From assembly GCF_001522545.3 (NCBI RefSeq), contig NC_031770.1, positions 24,181,588 through 24,245,587 of the forward strand: DNA of 64,000 bases. Direction: 5' to 3'. This document shows, piece after piece, positions 1 to 11,660 of this stretch (position 1 is its first letter; each line of letters opens with the position of its first letter). The stretch comes from Parus major. Lineage: Eukaryota > Chordata > Aves > Passeriformes > Paridae. The translations under genes were made by a program, and so were the position numbers. Under the pieces are notes generated by a model. It did not search any database. It saw only the letters and a program-made list of their open reading frames with translations, and was not told the origin of the DNA.

Positions 1-3000
1 TATTTCATGAAACCTTTGTCATTTGGAGATATCTGTCTTGTCTGAATAATCCACCTGTCTTCTCTCTCCTGGTCCGCATTTATTCCTTTGGCATCTACAA
101 TGATAAAAAAAAATTGTTTTAATAAGAATTTATTCCTCTAGCTAGTTTGCAGGTCTAAAATGCAGATTATCAAAGAAATAGTTGTCGTTGCTCTAAAAAT
201 TTGGTGTTTATCCTATTTTTAGAAGAACTTCTGCAATGACTTGCCTGATACTTCATAATTGGTCAATGGTAAAAGAATGGCACCTGGAAGCTTTTGACAC
301 TTTCTTATGATATTCAGCACTAAGAGCCTGCATCATGGGTCAGGAATCAGCTATGCTAAACTTTGTTCAAGCACATATGACCCTGTCCCAGAGCAAGTCA
401 TGGGGAAAAATATATGACAAGAGGCAGGCAATGTCGATACACAAACAGGAGCACTACAGGAGAACCTGAAAGACAACAAGTTTGTAAGAGATGCACACAA
501 AAAAAACGAACTCTACCCTAAATTCTTCTCTCAGCAGTTCCCAAAAGAACATTCTGTTAATGTGTGAGATCAATGTGTCCTTGCTGATGCTGACTCTTTT
601 TAAGAGGAATATGAGCAAATTGATGCTGTAGAAACTGCAGTTAGTGAGTTTGACCAACTGAAATTTCTCTTCAAGCACTGTTACAAACAAAATGACCATC
701 TCAAACTGTCCTTGGCTTCATTGCACTGAATTTTCAAGCATGGTATCCCATCAGCCTTTCAAAGAGAATGAGAAATATAGTATTCCTTCTCCTATAGTGT
801 GGAAGGACTCAGATGGAAATGTAATGTTGGTAGAACATCTCAAGTGTCTGTATAGAATTCATCATTCAAAGTCATGAACAGAGCTAGAACAAGCTCAGAT
901 TAACACCTTCTCTGCAGGCTATTGTGTAGCTTTGTGCATTCTTGTACTTTCAACATGCATGTTTTGATTCATATTCAGGATTCACCCATATAAAATTAAT
1001 TTACTGAGCTTATACATGCATAGTGGATACATAAAAATCTTACTAATCAGCCTCTATTTAATGTCATGTAAGTTTGAAGCACTATCACCTAATTTGGGAG
1101 TGTGTGACATGGATGAATCCATGGTAAAGGGGAACTCAAACACTTTATTGTTATCTTGATGGGGTAACTAAAAAAATTGTCTTTCCTTGTAATGGCATTT
1201 GAAACTGGCAATTAAAAAAACTTTATAGAGTTGGGGGGGTGTTTTTTGTTTGATTGGTTGGTTTGGGTTTGGTTTGGGGTTTTTTTTCCCATTTGTGGTA
1301 TACTGAAAATAATCTAGGAATATATGAGCTGGGTTTGAGGAACCATCCTCCATCTCAAGTTTCACAATTCTGTAGTGTCTGATACATGAGAAGTATCTGT
1401 TCAAATTGAGGAGAAAGAGGCAAGATGGTGAGGAGTCCTAGTGAAAAGACTGGTTGTGTTATTGTTAGGAAGGCAGACTGAGATATCTGAATACACAGTT
1501 ACTCATTATTTTAGGGGTGTGTGTATATAGACTAGTGATGTCAGATGGCAGAGATGTACATGTAGCTCATTTCATGATGCTGTAATCCAACATATGAAAA
1601 TCTGGAAAGAAGCTCATAGAGAAGATAACAATGTAGCTGCCTACACGTTGATTGGTTTTCAAAGCAAAATCTTGGATTACATTATTTGAATCAGTGTTCA
1701 TTTTTTAAAGAAAGTCTCCATTACACATCTCCATTATATGTGGAAAATGTACAGAAACTAGACAAGAAGGTAGATATGTTATACATTTATATTAGTGGAT
1801 GATTTGATGCTGTGGGTTTATGTAGTATACTTTTACCTAGGAGTTGTGTGAAACTTTTATATTATCCATGGATCAGTTGAATTTCAAACTGATTTTGACA
1901 TTTTCACACCCTGAAAGAAAGCAAAATTTGATGTAAGGATTTCTGTATCTTGTGCATCTCTTTTTAGACATCAGTTATGCTCATCCACTAACATCAGCTG
2001 ATTTCCAGAGCAGCGCCCAAGCCTGCAAATAGAATGTGAATATCTCTTGGGTGCATTAGAAGAAGCACAGGTTTGGGAACTTGTAAAACCCAATGTTTGG
2101 CAACACCATCTCTGTGCTTGATTATTTGAGACAGATTATTTGGGCTGTAACAGTTCCCAGCCTGGGAGTCCCTCACCTAAACCAAATGTGCAGACTGATG
2201 CCTTCAGCCCTGAAATTGCCTACTGTGTGTGAAGGCTGTGGCCACCACACATGCACATGACCAATGTTACTCATGTGAGCCATCCCATTTAGATACACAC
2301 ATATGGGGCAGAAATGCCATATCCTAAATGATCAAAGAAATAATCCAAATCCCAAATTCCTACTTTCATTCAAGCATGCACATAATCCTAAACATACCAA
2401 GTAGTGTTTTAAACAGCTATTGAAAGCAGTAAGTGTTAGGGTCTGAAACCGATTATACATCTAAAAATCACTTGGGTTAATTAAAAAATTTAGTTTCTAT
2501 TCATATTCCATTTGCTCTTTCTCTTCTTTCATTAATTTTAAGCCACAAAAACACTCACTAAAATCACCCTCAGTGTAAGTGCATTCTCAGAGTCTTTGTT
2601 CTAATCCCCACAGAGTGTTTGATATTATTTTCAACGCAAACCTAATTAACAGTGTATGTTCTTTATTGAAATCTGAATATTTCTGTATATTACATATCAA
2701 TGCAGATTCTTGCTGTGTGCTGTAATTTTCAAAATATTATGCTGGTCTATGTCTTTGTCCTTAATTTCAGGAGGCACCACAATACAGTAAAGACAGAAAA
2801 CAAACCTTATTTTTCTCCCTTTTTCTTTCTCCTCTATTTGTACTGGCTTTAACACTGTGTGTGTACTGGTTTAAAAACTGTGTGTGATAGGGAATTGAAG
2901 CAGAGGATTCAAAAAGAGAAGTGTCTTTTTCAAAACTCCTACTTTACTTAGTAAAGGGCAAAGGAGTTGAATAAAAAGACTCTTCACGATCAGGTGTGAA

Positions 3001-3660
3001 TTCCAGTCATGCAGCAGTACTGGAATAGTGACTGCTGCCAGTAGCTCTGCTTCTGTCACTAGAACAATGTTTTCAGGTTAACACACGGCATAAACACATT
3101 TAAACCCTTTTTACACATAAGGTAGAAAAAGACTATGTTGTAGAAACCCTGCTTTGTACAAGATGGCTCCATTACTTACGTGATGAAAACTAAGCGTTTG
3201 CTAAAGTGTCTTAGTGAAACAATGCCCAAAACTACAATGAAAAAAAGAAAATTCAAATGAAGACATCCAAGCAGAAGTAGATAAGTGTATAAGCATAAAA
3301 TAATTTTGGAATAGCTGTGATGCAGCATCTCAGTTATAGTCAGGATTCTGCTTGGCCAGCTCAGCTTGCTGGTCACAAAGATGAATGCCTATCCTGGAGA
3401 GAAGGGCTGCCTTCTTCACAGGGGCTCAGGGCAGCAATCCCAACATTAGCTTTGTTATACCTGTGTTGTTGAAGGCACAGGCATGCCAAGATCTTGGTAT
3501 GGCCAGAATAAAGTATCTCTATCTAGATTTAAATCTCAAGTACCACTTACTGCTATCACCTCTCCTCAATGGCCATCTCCTACCACTGAAGGTTCCTCAA
3601 GTCTGCATAGCTGGAGTGAAAATGCGAGAAGGACCACTTGTGATGGTTAATGGAGGCTGC
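1..3660. other. AT-rich non-coding DNA, no gene seen
   Basis: No frame longer than about 95 codons and no recognisable protein motif. Apart from the G/T-rich tract near 1.23-1.29 kb I see only short A/T runs. The stretch reads as ordinary intergenic or intronic vertebrate sequence. Confidence 0.6.
1233..1287 (+). repeat. G/T-rich low-complexity tract
   Basis: A run of seven G (1233-1239) is followed by T-rich sequence and then alternating GG/GGG/GGGG groups separated by two or three T (1256-1279), ending in eight T. The spaced G groups could support a G-quadruplex on this strand. Such G/T tracts are common in vertebrate non-coding DNA. Confidence 0.7.
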
Positions 3661-3808
3661 TGGGTAATTTAATTTTAAATGCAGTTGTATGGTAAGAGCT
3701 AGATTTTTTTCCCTTTCTAGCATCTTAGAGCTAGCATCTGGGTAATTTAATTTTAAATGCAGTTGTATGGTAAGAGCTAGATTTTTTTTCCCTTTCTAGC
3801 ATCTTAGC
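3661..3808. repeat. Two-copy 78-bp tandem duplication
   Basis: Copy 1 occupies 3661-3738 and copy 2 occupies 3739-3808. The shared 70 bases differ only in a T run, seven T in copy 1 and eight T in copy 2. A nine-base string (ctagcatct) occurs at the copy 1 end, at the junction and at the copy 2 end, which suggests slippage or microhomology-mediated duplication. The near identity means the event is recent, or is an assembly error. Confidence 0.95.
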
Positions 3809-4605
3809 ATTATTGGGATTCAGTGTTTTTAGCAATTCATTTATTTAATTATTTGAATGGAGTTGTAAATGGAAGGCTTATTTCCAATGAATCATTCTTT
3901 GTTGTTAATATTTAGCAGGGGGACACTGTTTTATGTTTTATCCTCAGTCATTGATACTGAATGGATTTGTCTAGAATAATAAAAGAGGTTCTGATAAAAG
4001 GAGTATGGATACCCCATTACAAAATAAATTTTCAGTGTGACATTCTTTCAGACAGAATGATTTTTAGAAACTGCTTGTGGATGGATATCGATTATTGAAC
4101 AGAATTACTGAGGATAGCTGAATACAATTGTCAAAGCTACATAATATCCTATACTATATCTAAAGGCAAACAAATGATATGTTGAGATTAAGAGGACTCA
4201 AGGATTACATGATTTTTTTTGTGGAAGAAAATAGTACTTCTCTGGAAAAGTGTAGTGAACCCAACCTAGAATTTAGCAAGAATTTTTGCCCTCAGTCATC
4301 TGGGGCTGGAGATGATTTTGGAACTACCTTGCTTAATTCAGATAGCAATAACTTAATTTTTGAAATTAACTATCTTTGTTAGATAGAATGCTTCAACATT
4401 TGGATACTCACTTGAATATTGTTGTCAAAATGTGACATGCTATTTTCTGTTGGTTTGTGTCTGCCAGCTAAAAAGAAAAGTAACTTAGATCACTCTCCCA
4501 TGTGAGTGTAAAGTCTACAGATGGAAAAATAGGATAGCAAAATAAAAGTAACCTGATTCTACTTGAGGTGTTCCTGAAGCAGTATGGAAAACTGCTCCAG
4601 GGGCA
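3809..4605. other. AT-rich non-coding DNA, nothing recognised
   Basis: Only short open frames without motifs, and AT-rich unique-looking sequence. No repeat family recognised. Confidence 0.5.
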
Positions 4606-4682
4606 CCTTGTTCTCCATTGATCTAGTGACCTCAGGCAAGTTGCATCACCTCTCAGCTCTTCATGAACCAGAGATAATGCTC
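4606..4682 (+). repeat. MIR SINE remnant
   Basis: The string around 4625-4680 follows the MIR consensus order: a 'tgacctcaggcaag' block like MIR 'tgaccttgggcaag', then a 'cacctctcagctcttcatga' block like 'aacctctctgtgcctcagtt', then 'agataatgc' like 'ggataata'. Divergence is high, as expected for an element from early amniote evolution. The 5' tRNA-related part is not clearly visible, so the start is approximate. Confidence 0.65.
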
Positions 4683-7600
4683 AAGGCTTCCTTTTGTCAC
4701 ATGCTTTCAGATCTGTTGATGAGAACTGCTTCACAGAAATAATAACCCTATTCACAGAGAATATAATGTCTTATTTTCAAACTTTTTCCATGTTAGTGGA
4801 AATTAATTCAGGAGTACTGGAACCAAGAAACCCAATATGTGCTCTGGGCTACTCCAGCTCTTCAAGAGAAACTTGTCCTGAAAAATAGATATTTTGTAAG
4901 TGTCTCTCCTAAAAGATTCTGAATATCTGATATGTTATCTGCTTATTCTTTTTCATACTTGGTTTCATTCTTGGTTGGTTGGCCCTTTTTTTTTTCTTCC
5001 CCTTCCCTCCAAGTCCTGCAGAAACTCAGTCTTTGAACTCTTCATTCCTGTCAAATCAGGCTGACATGACCAAAAGGATCAGAAGTTGTTATGAGGGTGG
5101 GATGGGTGGACACAAAGTCTTGTGTAGCATGATTGTGTAGGTCTCTTACCCTCAGGAAACAAGGGCAAAAGTCATGCCTGTCTTCATTCTGTCTGCTTTG
5201 AAAACCATGGAATGAACTTGCCAAATGAGTATCTCCAAACTTGAAGCTATCTTTTTCTTTAGGAATGGGATGGAATTCTAGCCAAAAAGTGAAAGAATAA
5301 GATTTACAACACAAATGAGACTGTTTTGTGCACAAATAGAAGAGGTGAGACACAAAATCCTCATCACTATATAATCTGATTCAGTAAAGCTGCTACAGCT
5401 TCCTACAGAAGAAATGGGGAAATTTATGTATGGGACTCCTAGTTCTGTGCAGCACTGAGCTATCCAGAGAAGACAAAAAAATATCTGGTTAGCTTTACAA
5501 GGGGCAGCAGGAGGAGAGCAGTAGTCTTACTTGTTCACAGTGATGAAATCAAGCTTTAGCACCAGGAAAGAGGTAAGGTAGATATTTTATGGGAGAGAGG
5601 GAACCTTTCTAATGAAAAAATTGAATGGATTAGGTGGGACCTCTACAAACTCTGTTTTTAAAAAAATTCTGGTTTTTAGAACAGGATTATTCAAGTGTCT
5701 CTCAGGAATTACGTAAGAATACTTGATAACTGCAGGGCCTCCTGAGGTCCATTTGAACCACCTTTTCTGTGATTGTTCCACGAAGTACAGGTTGTCTTGT
5801 GAAACACAGATATGCAGTGATGTAAAAAAGATCTTTGTGCACTAGGCTATTAAGGTTTGTCTAGCTGCAGACTGACAGACCCGAAAGTTTGTCTTATGCA
5901 GAGCAGAGCTGCTAATAGAAATACTGTCCTAAATGAGTCATTCAGCCCTCAGAGGGTGGAGAACCAAAGCCTTTGAAAATAGCCCCAGCTTGCCAGTAGC
6001 ATTGAGACTCAGAAGCACTTTCAGCAGCATTATGAGCACAGCTCGTAGAATGGTAGTATAATAAACAGTACATAGCACTACTGCCTTGCTAAAGACTACG
6101 AACACTGTTACCTCATCTGGGCAGCTCCCAAGCAGAAAGAAGCTTCTCATCCTTGGCTTCAGTCATGGATACTGGAAGCTGATGTCATGTGAGGTGAAGA
6201 AGCAGCATCCATGTCATGTCCACAGCTAGAGAAATAATAGTATTAGAGAAAGGCATTATCCATCAGGGAAACAAGCTGCTGTTTGTTGTGAGCTTGGATG
6301 ACAGAATTCAGTAAGTGTATTGCATCAAAGGTCCAGATCCCTAACCCTTACTCATGTAATGCATGCAGTCTCATTTAATCTTCACTGTAGTCAGGTGCTT
6401 GTTCAGCCCCATAATAATTTCCTGAGATACTGACAGAAATCACCAGCCTACGACCAGGATGACCAATGACCATACAACAAATCCATTTTAATATCTTTGA
6501 GCACTGCCCAGTGACACTGGATCTAGCAGCAGAATTTGTGCATAGTGCTGAAATTTGGCTGTACAGCAATTCACTGCTGCTTGTTTTTTTTTTTGTCTCC
6601 CCATTAATGCTGATATATGCTTTTCCATTCATTTTCATGGACAGCTATGGATAAATGTCCAAGCTTTAAGTTTGACACAAATATATTTGCTTGGAAAGAA
6701 AGTCTTTGACTCAGCAATATTACATTAAAAAAAAAAAAAAAATCCATCAAAAGGTTTTTATCAGTAAACTGTGAAACAAAAGAGAAGGTTAATGTTTTAT
6801 TACATCTTCTCTAATACTTTCTAGTTTAACTATATTTACAAAGAAAAGCCTCTAGTTTTCCAGTCAGCACAAGTACCAGGCTTACAAAAACACTTTTTCT
6901 CTACAGAAGAACAGCATAAAGAGTTGCTTATGGGGAAATTCTAACTTGTCACATTAAACTTACTGAGCTGGGAGAGAACAGAAACCCCGACAAATCCGAG
7001 AATGGTGATGCTTGCAGTCTGCCTTGAACTCACCAAGTATGACGAACAGTGACACTGCTGTCTTAATGTATTGCTGACAGAGCTGCTGTACTCATTAACC
7101 TTTGATGAAACAAGATGTCACTTTGTTCACATCAAATGCTCCTTGATGCCAGTGCTCAGAGACTGTTTTTGTTGCTAATGCAGACATCAGCTATTGTTGA
7201 AAACATTCTCTCTCCCTTCCAGCATTTCACTGCCCATGAGGATTTATAGGTGCTGATCATTATCAATCTGCAAATGGAGTCTGAAGCCAAGAGTGCATGT
7301 TTAATTTCTGCAGCTTTTAGTTATTTATTTTTCTATTAAAAATCTTTAATTTAAATTTAATTCACCAATATTTAAACACCTGAAAACGTTAAGTTCTTGA
7401 TGTGCTACGGGATACTGTCAGGAACTCAAGAACATATTTGAGTGATCCCTTTGTCTTTCTCTTTGAGGGTACTGGAACTACTAGAGAATCATTTAGAGCA
7501 TTAAAGATACATACTAGAAGCACATTGTAGTGGGAAGAGACATTGAGTTGTGTAACATTCTGGTCAGCATTATGACTAAACTGTGGTGTAGCATGGATCA

Positions 7601-10600
7601 AAACAGACTGTTCCTGATCTGTTCTCCAGCCTTTTATCAGCATTGCTTCTATTATCAGCATTAGGAGCCAATCTTACTGTTCTATGTACAGTAAATATCA
7701 TGTTGTCTAGCAAGGAAATCCTGACTGACTGGGAATAATTCTCTAATCTGGGAATAATTTTTCTTTAGTCTTTACTTTGCATATTTGCATTTATATTACT
7801 ATGAGATAAATGAAAGCAGAGGAAGAATGAAAAGGAAAATTTTTTATTTCCTTGCTGAATACAGAAATTTTCAGTACTGAAACCCTGAAATCAGGGGTGT
7901 ATGTTCTCACAGTTGCCTTTGTGTCTGTTATTTTAGTGGACAGAGCAATATTTACAGATGACCTCTAATGACATTCTTTCCACTTTATAGTCCTCAGTAT
8001 CTTTTTCTTTGCATTATGGGACTTTGTGCATTTGATTTGCTTGATTTGATTATTTTTTTTTCACAATTAGGTCTGCAATCATTATACCTGTCATGCAAAT
8101 GTAACATCTTGGGAAGCATTAGAAGATAAGTGTAGGGATTCCTCTAATTTGCAGTTGTGCAAAAGAGGAGCATCTGATCATAGCTCAGTGCTGGAATTCT
8201 AGCTAAAGGTCATGCCATGCCTCAGGGGGTGATGAGCAGTCAAAGCTTTGTGGGATAACGTAGCTCTAGAAGCGTTTTTTAAGAAAAAGATTTGAAGGAA
8301 GCTAGGTAAACCAGAAAATTGTTTAGGGCATAGGATGCTTCAGACTCTTACAGTAAGGGGAGGCAGCAGGAGCAAATGCTAAAGATAGAAAGTGTAAGTG
8401 GATGAGATGCAGGCAGAAGTATTTTCATGGGAAATGTAGGAAATATTAATAGTTTGCTTAACACTGAAGTGCATCTGTCCCTTATTGAGTGATGAAAGCC
8501 TGGGAGATTAACCATCCACACAAGTCCAGCTTTACAAGATGAACATGTGATATTCACAGAATAGCAAACTTACACGAAATGTGACCATGCTACTAAACAG
8601 CAACACAAAGTGCATCTGAGAACGCTCGTGGAATATAGCATAGCATAGCTGATACAGAGTCCTTGAAAGGTGCTGGTAAATACACTCATGTAAAGACTTT
8701 CACCTGTTGCTTTAAATCATTCATACCCCGTGGAATGTCTGCCAGCACTGTGACCCCTGGCTCAGAGTGAGGAACATCAAAGGCAGAAGGGAGCAGATCA
8801 GGTCTCAGGTAGGAGTTGCACCCTTGTTATGGATAAAAGAAGTGACAGTAAGTTATAAAACAGGTGGAACTGGGGTATTGCAAACCTGACGTGAGTAACC
8901 CAAAAAATAATTCTGCTCATGAAGAAACACAAAGAAAGTGCTTTAAAATGTTTTTTTTTTAATCTCAAAGACTTGTGAAAATACATGGACTATACACTGC
9001 TACATTATTAAGAGCCCTTTTTGACTTCATTCATTTTTTCAGATTTTTTCAGTCCAAGAAGGATTTACACTCTGAAACTGTTTGTAAATCCAAAGGAAAA
9101 TAAGATTCTTAGTTAATTTTTATCAGTCAGGTTAGTCTTTCATAGACACATCACCATGTCATGTCTCTTCTGCCAGGCTGCTTATGGTCAAGTATTTACT
9201 CTCAGGCATGATTTTCTGCTGAAATGGCTGCTTTCTCTGGAAATATACACATGCTGCTTCCCACCTTTAAATGTTCTTAATTTGCTTTTAGGTACAATAT
9301 ATACAGACTGGTTTTAAAACAGTAGAAATTGCTCCCTGGAAATGAACTTTAGTTAAATGGAAGACAAGCTCATTCACAATCAGAAACAACAATTCTCTGG
9401 GTATCTAATATAAGACCGATTTCAGTAATGTTCACTTGACTATGACTTCCAGTATCTTCTGTAGTTATTGTACCAGAAAAAGTCTGTTATGAATGTTTAT
9501 TGCTACTAATCACTGAATCCTAACATCAGAACACTTTTTGAACAAGAATAAAAACACTCACAAATCCCCTTCAGAGAAAACAATTTGTAGGGTATTTGAC
9601 TTAACTGAGGGAAACTTTAGGAGTTAAACACATCAAAATAATGCTGATAACATGAGTTTCAGGGTTTCCATATGGACACATTACTGATTTTGGAGAAAAT
9701 TATTTGTCATCCTAATACAGGGCCCAAAGAAGTCTGTGCTTTAATGACAGTAACTGTGATTGCAAAACCAGAACCATACTCAAGCCTGCACTGTAATGAG
9801 TATCTGCTCTCTGTGCTAATACACATCCTTACATCCTGTCTGCCTTACTGACAAAACCCCTGCTGCAGTCTTCGAACTTTTCATACACAAGTGTTCTCAG
9901 GGTTAAAATTCTGTTCAGCAGAGAGTTGTTGTTTGGGGTGGATTTTTAGTTTTTCTGTAGTGATTGTCTTTTAAAGTTGGTAATTATTTGTATTTTTTTT
10001 TAAAGTTTACTTTGGTTGGTTATTGTATACTTTTCTGGTGGTAAAGGGGATGGGGAAAGATGGGAAAGTTTTGTCGTCTCCTCTGAGTGGCCAGAGCTTG
10101 TCTGTGACCTTCTTTGAGAAGTGATTTCAATGAGTCAGAAATGCTTTCTCTAGTGTTTCTATGTACTTTCTCCCGGGTTTTGCGATCCAGTGTGTATCAC
10201 AGGAGTTCAGGTTTCATAGTGCCCTTGAGCAGAGTGTGTTTCTAAGACAAACAGCAGCCTGGTGGTTGCACTGAAATGCAACACTGCATAGCCCCACTGA
10301 CATGAGGAACCTGGATGAATGCCAGTGGAATGTAGGCCTGGTGGAGATGTGGTGGTCTCTGCTTGGAGAAAGGGAGAAAGGGCATTTTCTGAAAGCTGGA
10401 AACGTGTGTTGTTCACATTCAGCTCCAGAGACAGCGAATTATGGTAATCAACAGTTATTTGGCTCACCATGGCCAGATGTTCATGCGACAGGAAGGGACA
10501 ATATTTTCTGTAAAGCTGAAAATAAAAGGCACTATATTTTCAAAATGCTTCAGCTATCCCTCCATCCAGACAAAGACTTCAGACCAGTCCTTTGGAAGAT

Positions 10601-11214
10601 GTTATTCATTGACAGAGAAGACAATATCTTGTTTCCTCCTTTAGAACACTTACTGTTTTTAATCAGCTAGATTCTGATCCTTCCAATGGTAATGAGTCAA
10701 GACCTCTTCATCCCTGAATGGTTTTCCTTACCAATTTTAGTTATTCTAGCCTGACTCAGTATAAAGTAATGGTGCATAGGAGTGCTCAGTGTTATCTCTG
10801 TCAGGGGACGTTGTGGGACCAGTTCCAGAAAACCACTGGTTTACGTGTATGAAGGTTGAAAGGTCTTGTGTCCTAACAAAGAGAAACATGATCTTGAAGT
10901 AAACACAATGTTTCAATATGATAAGTTAGCTTTTACTGGTTTTTTTCCACCAGGGGAGAAATTTGGTGCCTAAAATATGGGTACAAGTTTAAGCCCATTC
11001 TCAGTTCCCAGCACATTGAGTTGGGTTGCTTTCCGTACTGCAGACGGAGATGTTGGAAACTGCAAGCTTTGACTACTGCCAAAGCTGAATTTGAAATGCC
11101 CTCTTGTAATTTTTCATCATCTCTTTTCACATCATTGCTGATTATCATTGATATTGGCTTGGAAAAGGAGACACTCTCCTATATAATCATGCAACCACCA
11201 GAGTGTGCAAACCT
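4683..11214. other. Non-coding DNA, no gene seen
   Basis: No frame above about 100 codons and no recognisable motif. There is a 16-base A run at 6727-6742. The interval includes the candidate conserved element near 6.96-7.26 kb, listed separately. Confidence 0.55.
6960..7265. promoter_or_regulatory. Candidate conserved non-coding element (TCF/LEF-like sites)
   Basis: Within about 300 bases there is a pair of opposed TCF/LEF-like strings, 'cctttgatga' near 7099 and 'catcaaatg' near 7131, with several further homeobox-like motifs (cattaac, gctaatg, tcattatc). Composition is balanced and free of simple repeats. Conservation cannot be tested here, so the call rests on motif density alone. Confidence 0.22.
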
Positions 11215-11660
11215 CGCCAGGACAACATTTCTTCCTGCCGTGCTCTGCACATTTTTTCAACAACTGCTCTTATTGCACAGGCGAGTTTCAGGGCTTAATG
11301 GGTTGGTGCCCACAGACCCAAACTCTTGGCAGGAATAGTGAGGTTAATTACTTTCCATTAAGGTGATGTCCTGGCTCACAGAGACTTTTCCTGGTGACTT
11401 CAGCACAGCTTGGATTTCACCCTTCAAATACCAGTGACTGTGCAACAAAGGAATGTGTCCTGCCAATTTGTGAACCTTTGATTTCGGTTGCTGCTGCCCT
11501 ACTTAGCGCTCTGTGCCGGCTTAGCGGTGTCTGGCAGCCGTGTGCTGATCATCCCCACCTCCTGGGCTTGGCTTCCCCCAGCCCCTAACTAATAAGTGAT
11601 GTATTATTTTATTTACTGGCTAGTCTAATCTCTAACTATACTGGACCGTGTTACCGGACA
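11215..11660. other. Small CpG-bearing patch
   Basis: In a window where CpG is rare, this interval carries about ten CpG dinucleotides, clustered most tightly at 11482-11542 (ttcggtt, agcgctc, gccggc, agcggt, gccgtg) and again at 11640-11660. It is too short and too AT-rich to meet usual CpG-island criteria. It could be a weak regulatory spot or simply a younger insertion that has not lost its CpG. Confidence 0.35.
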
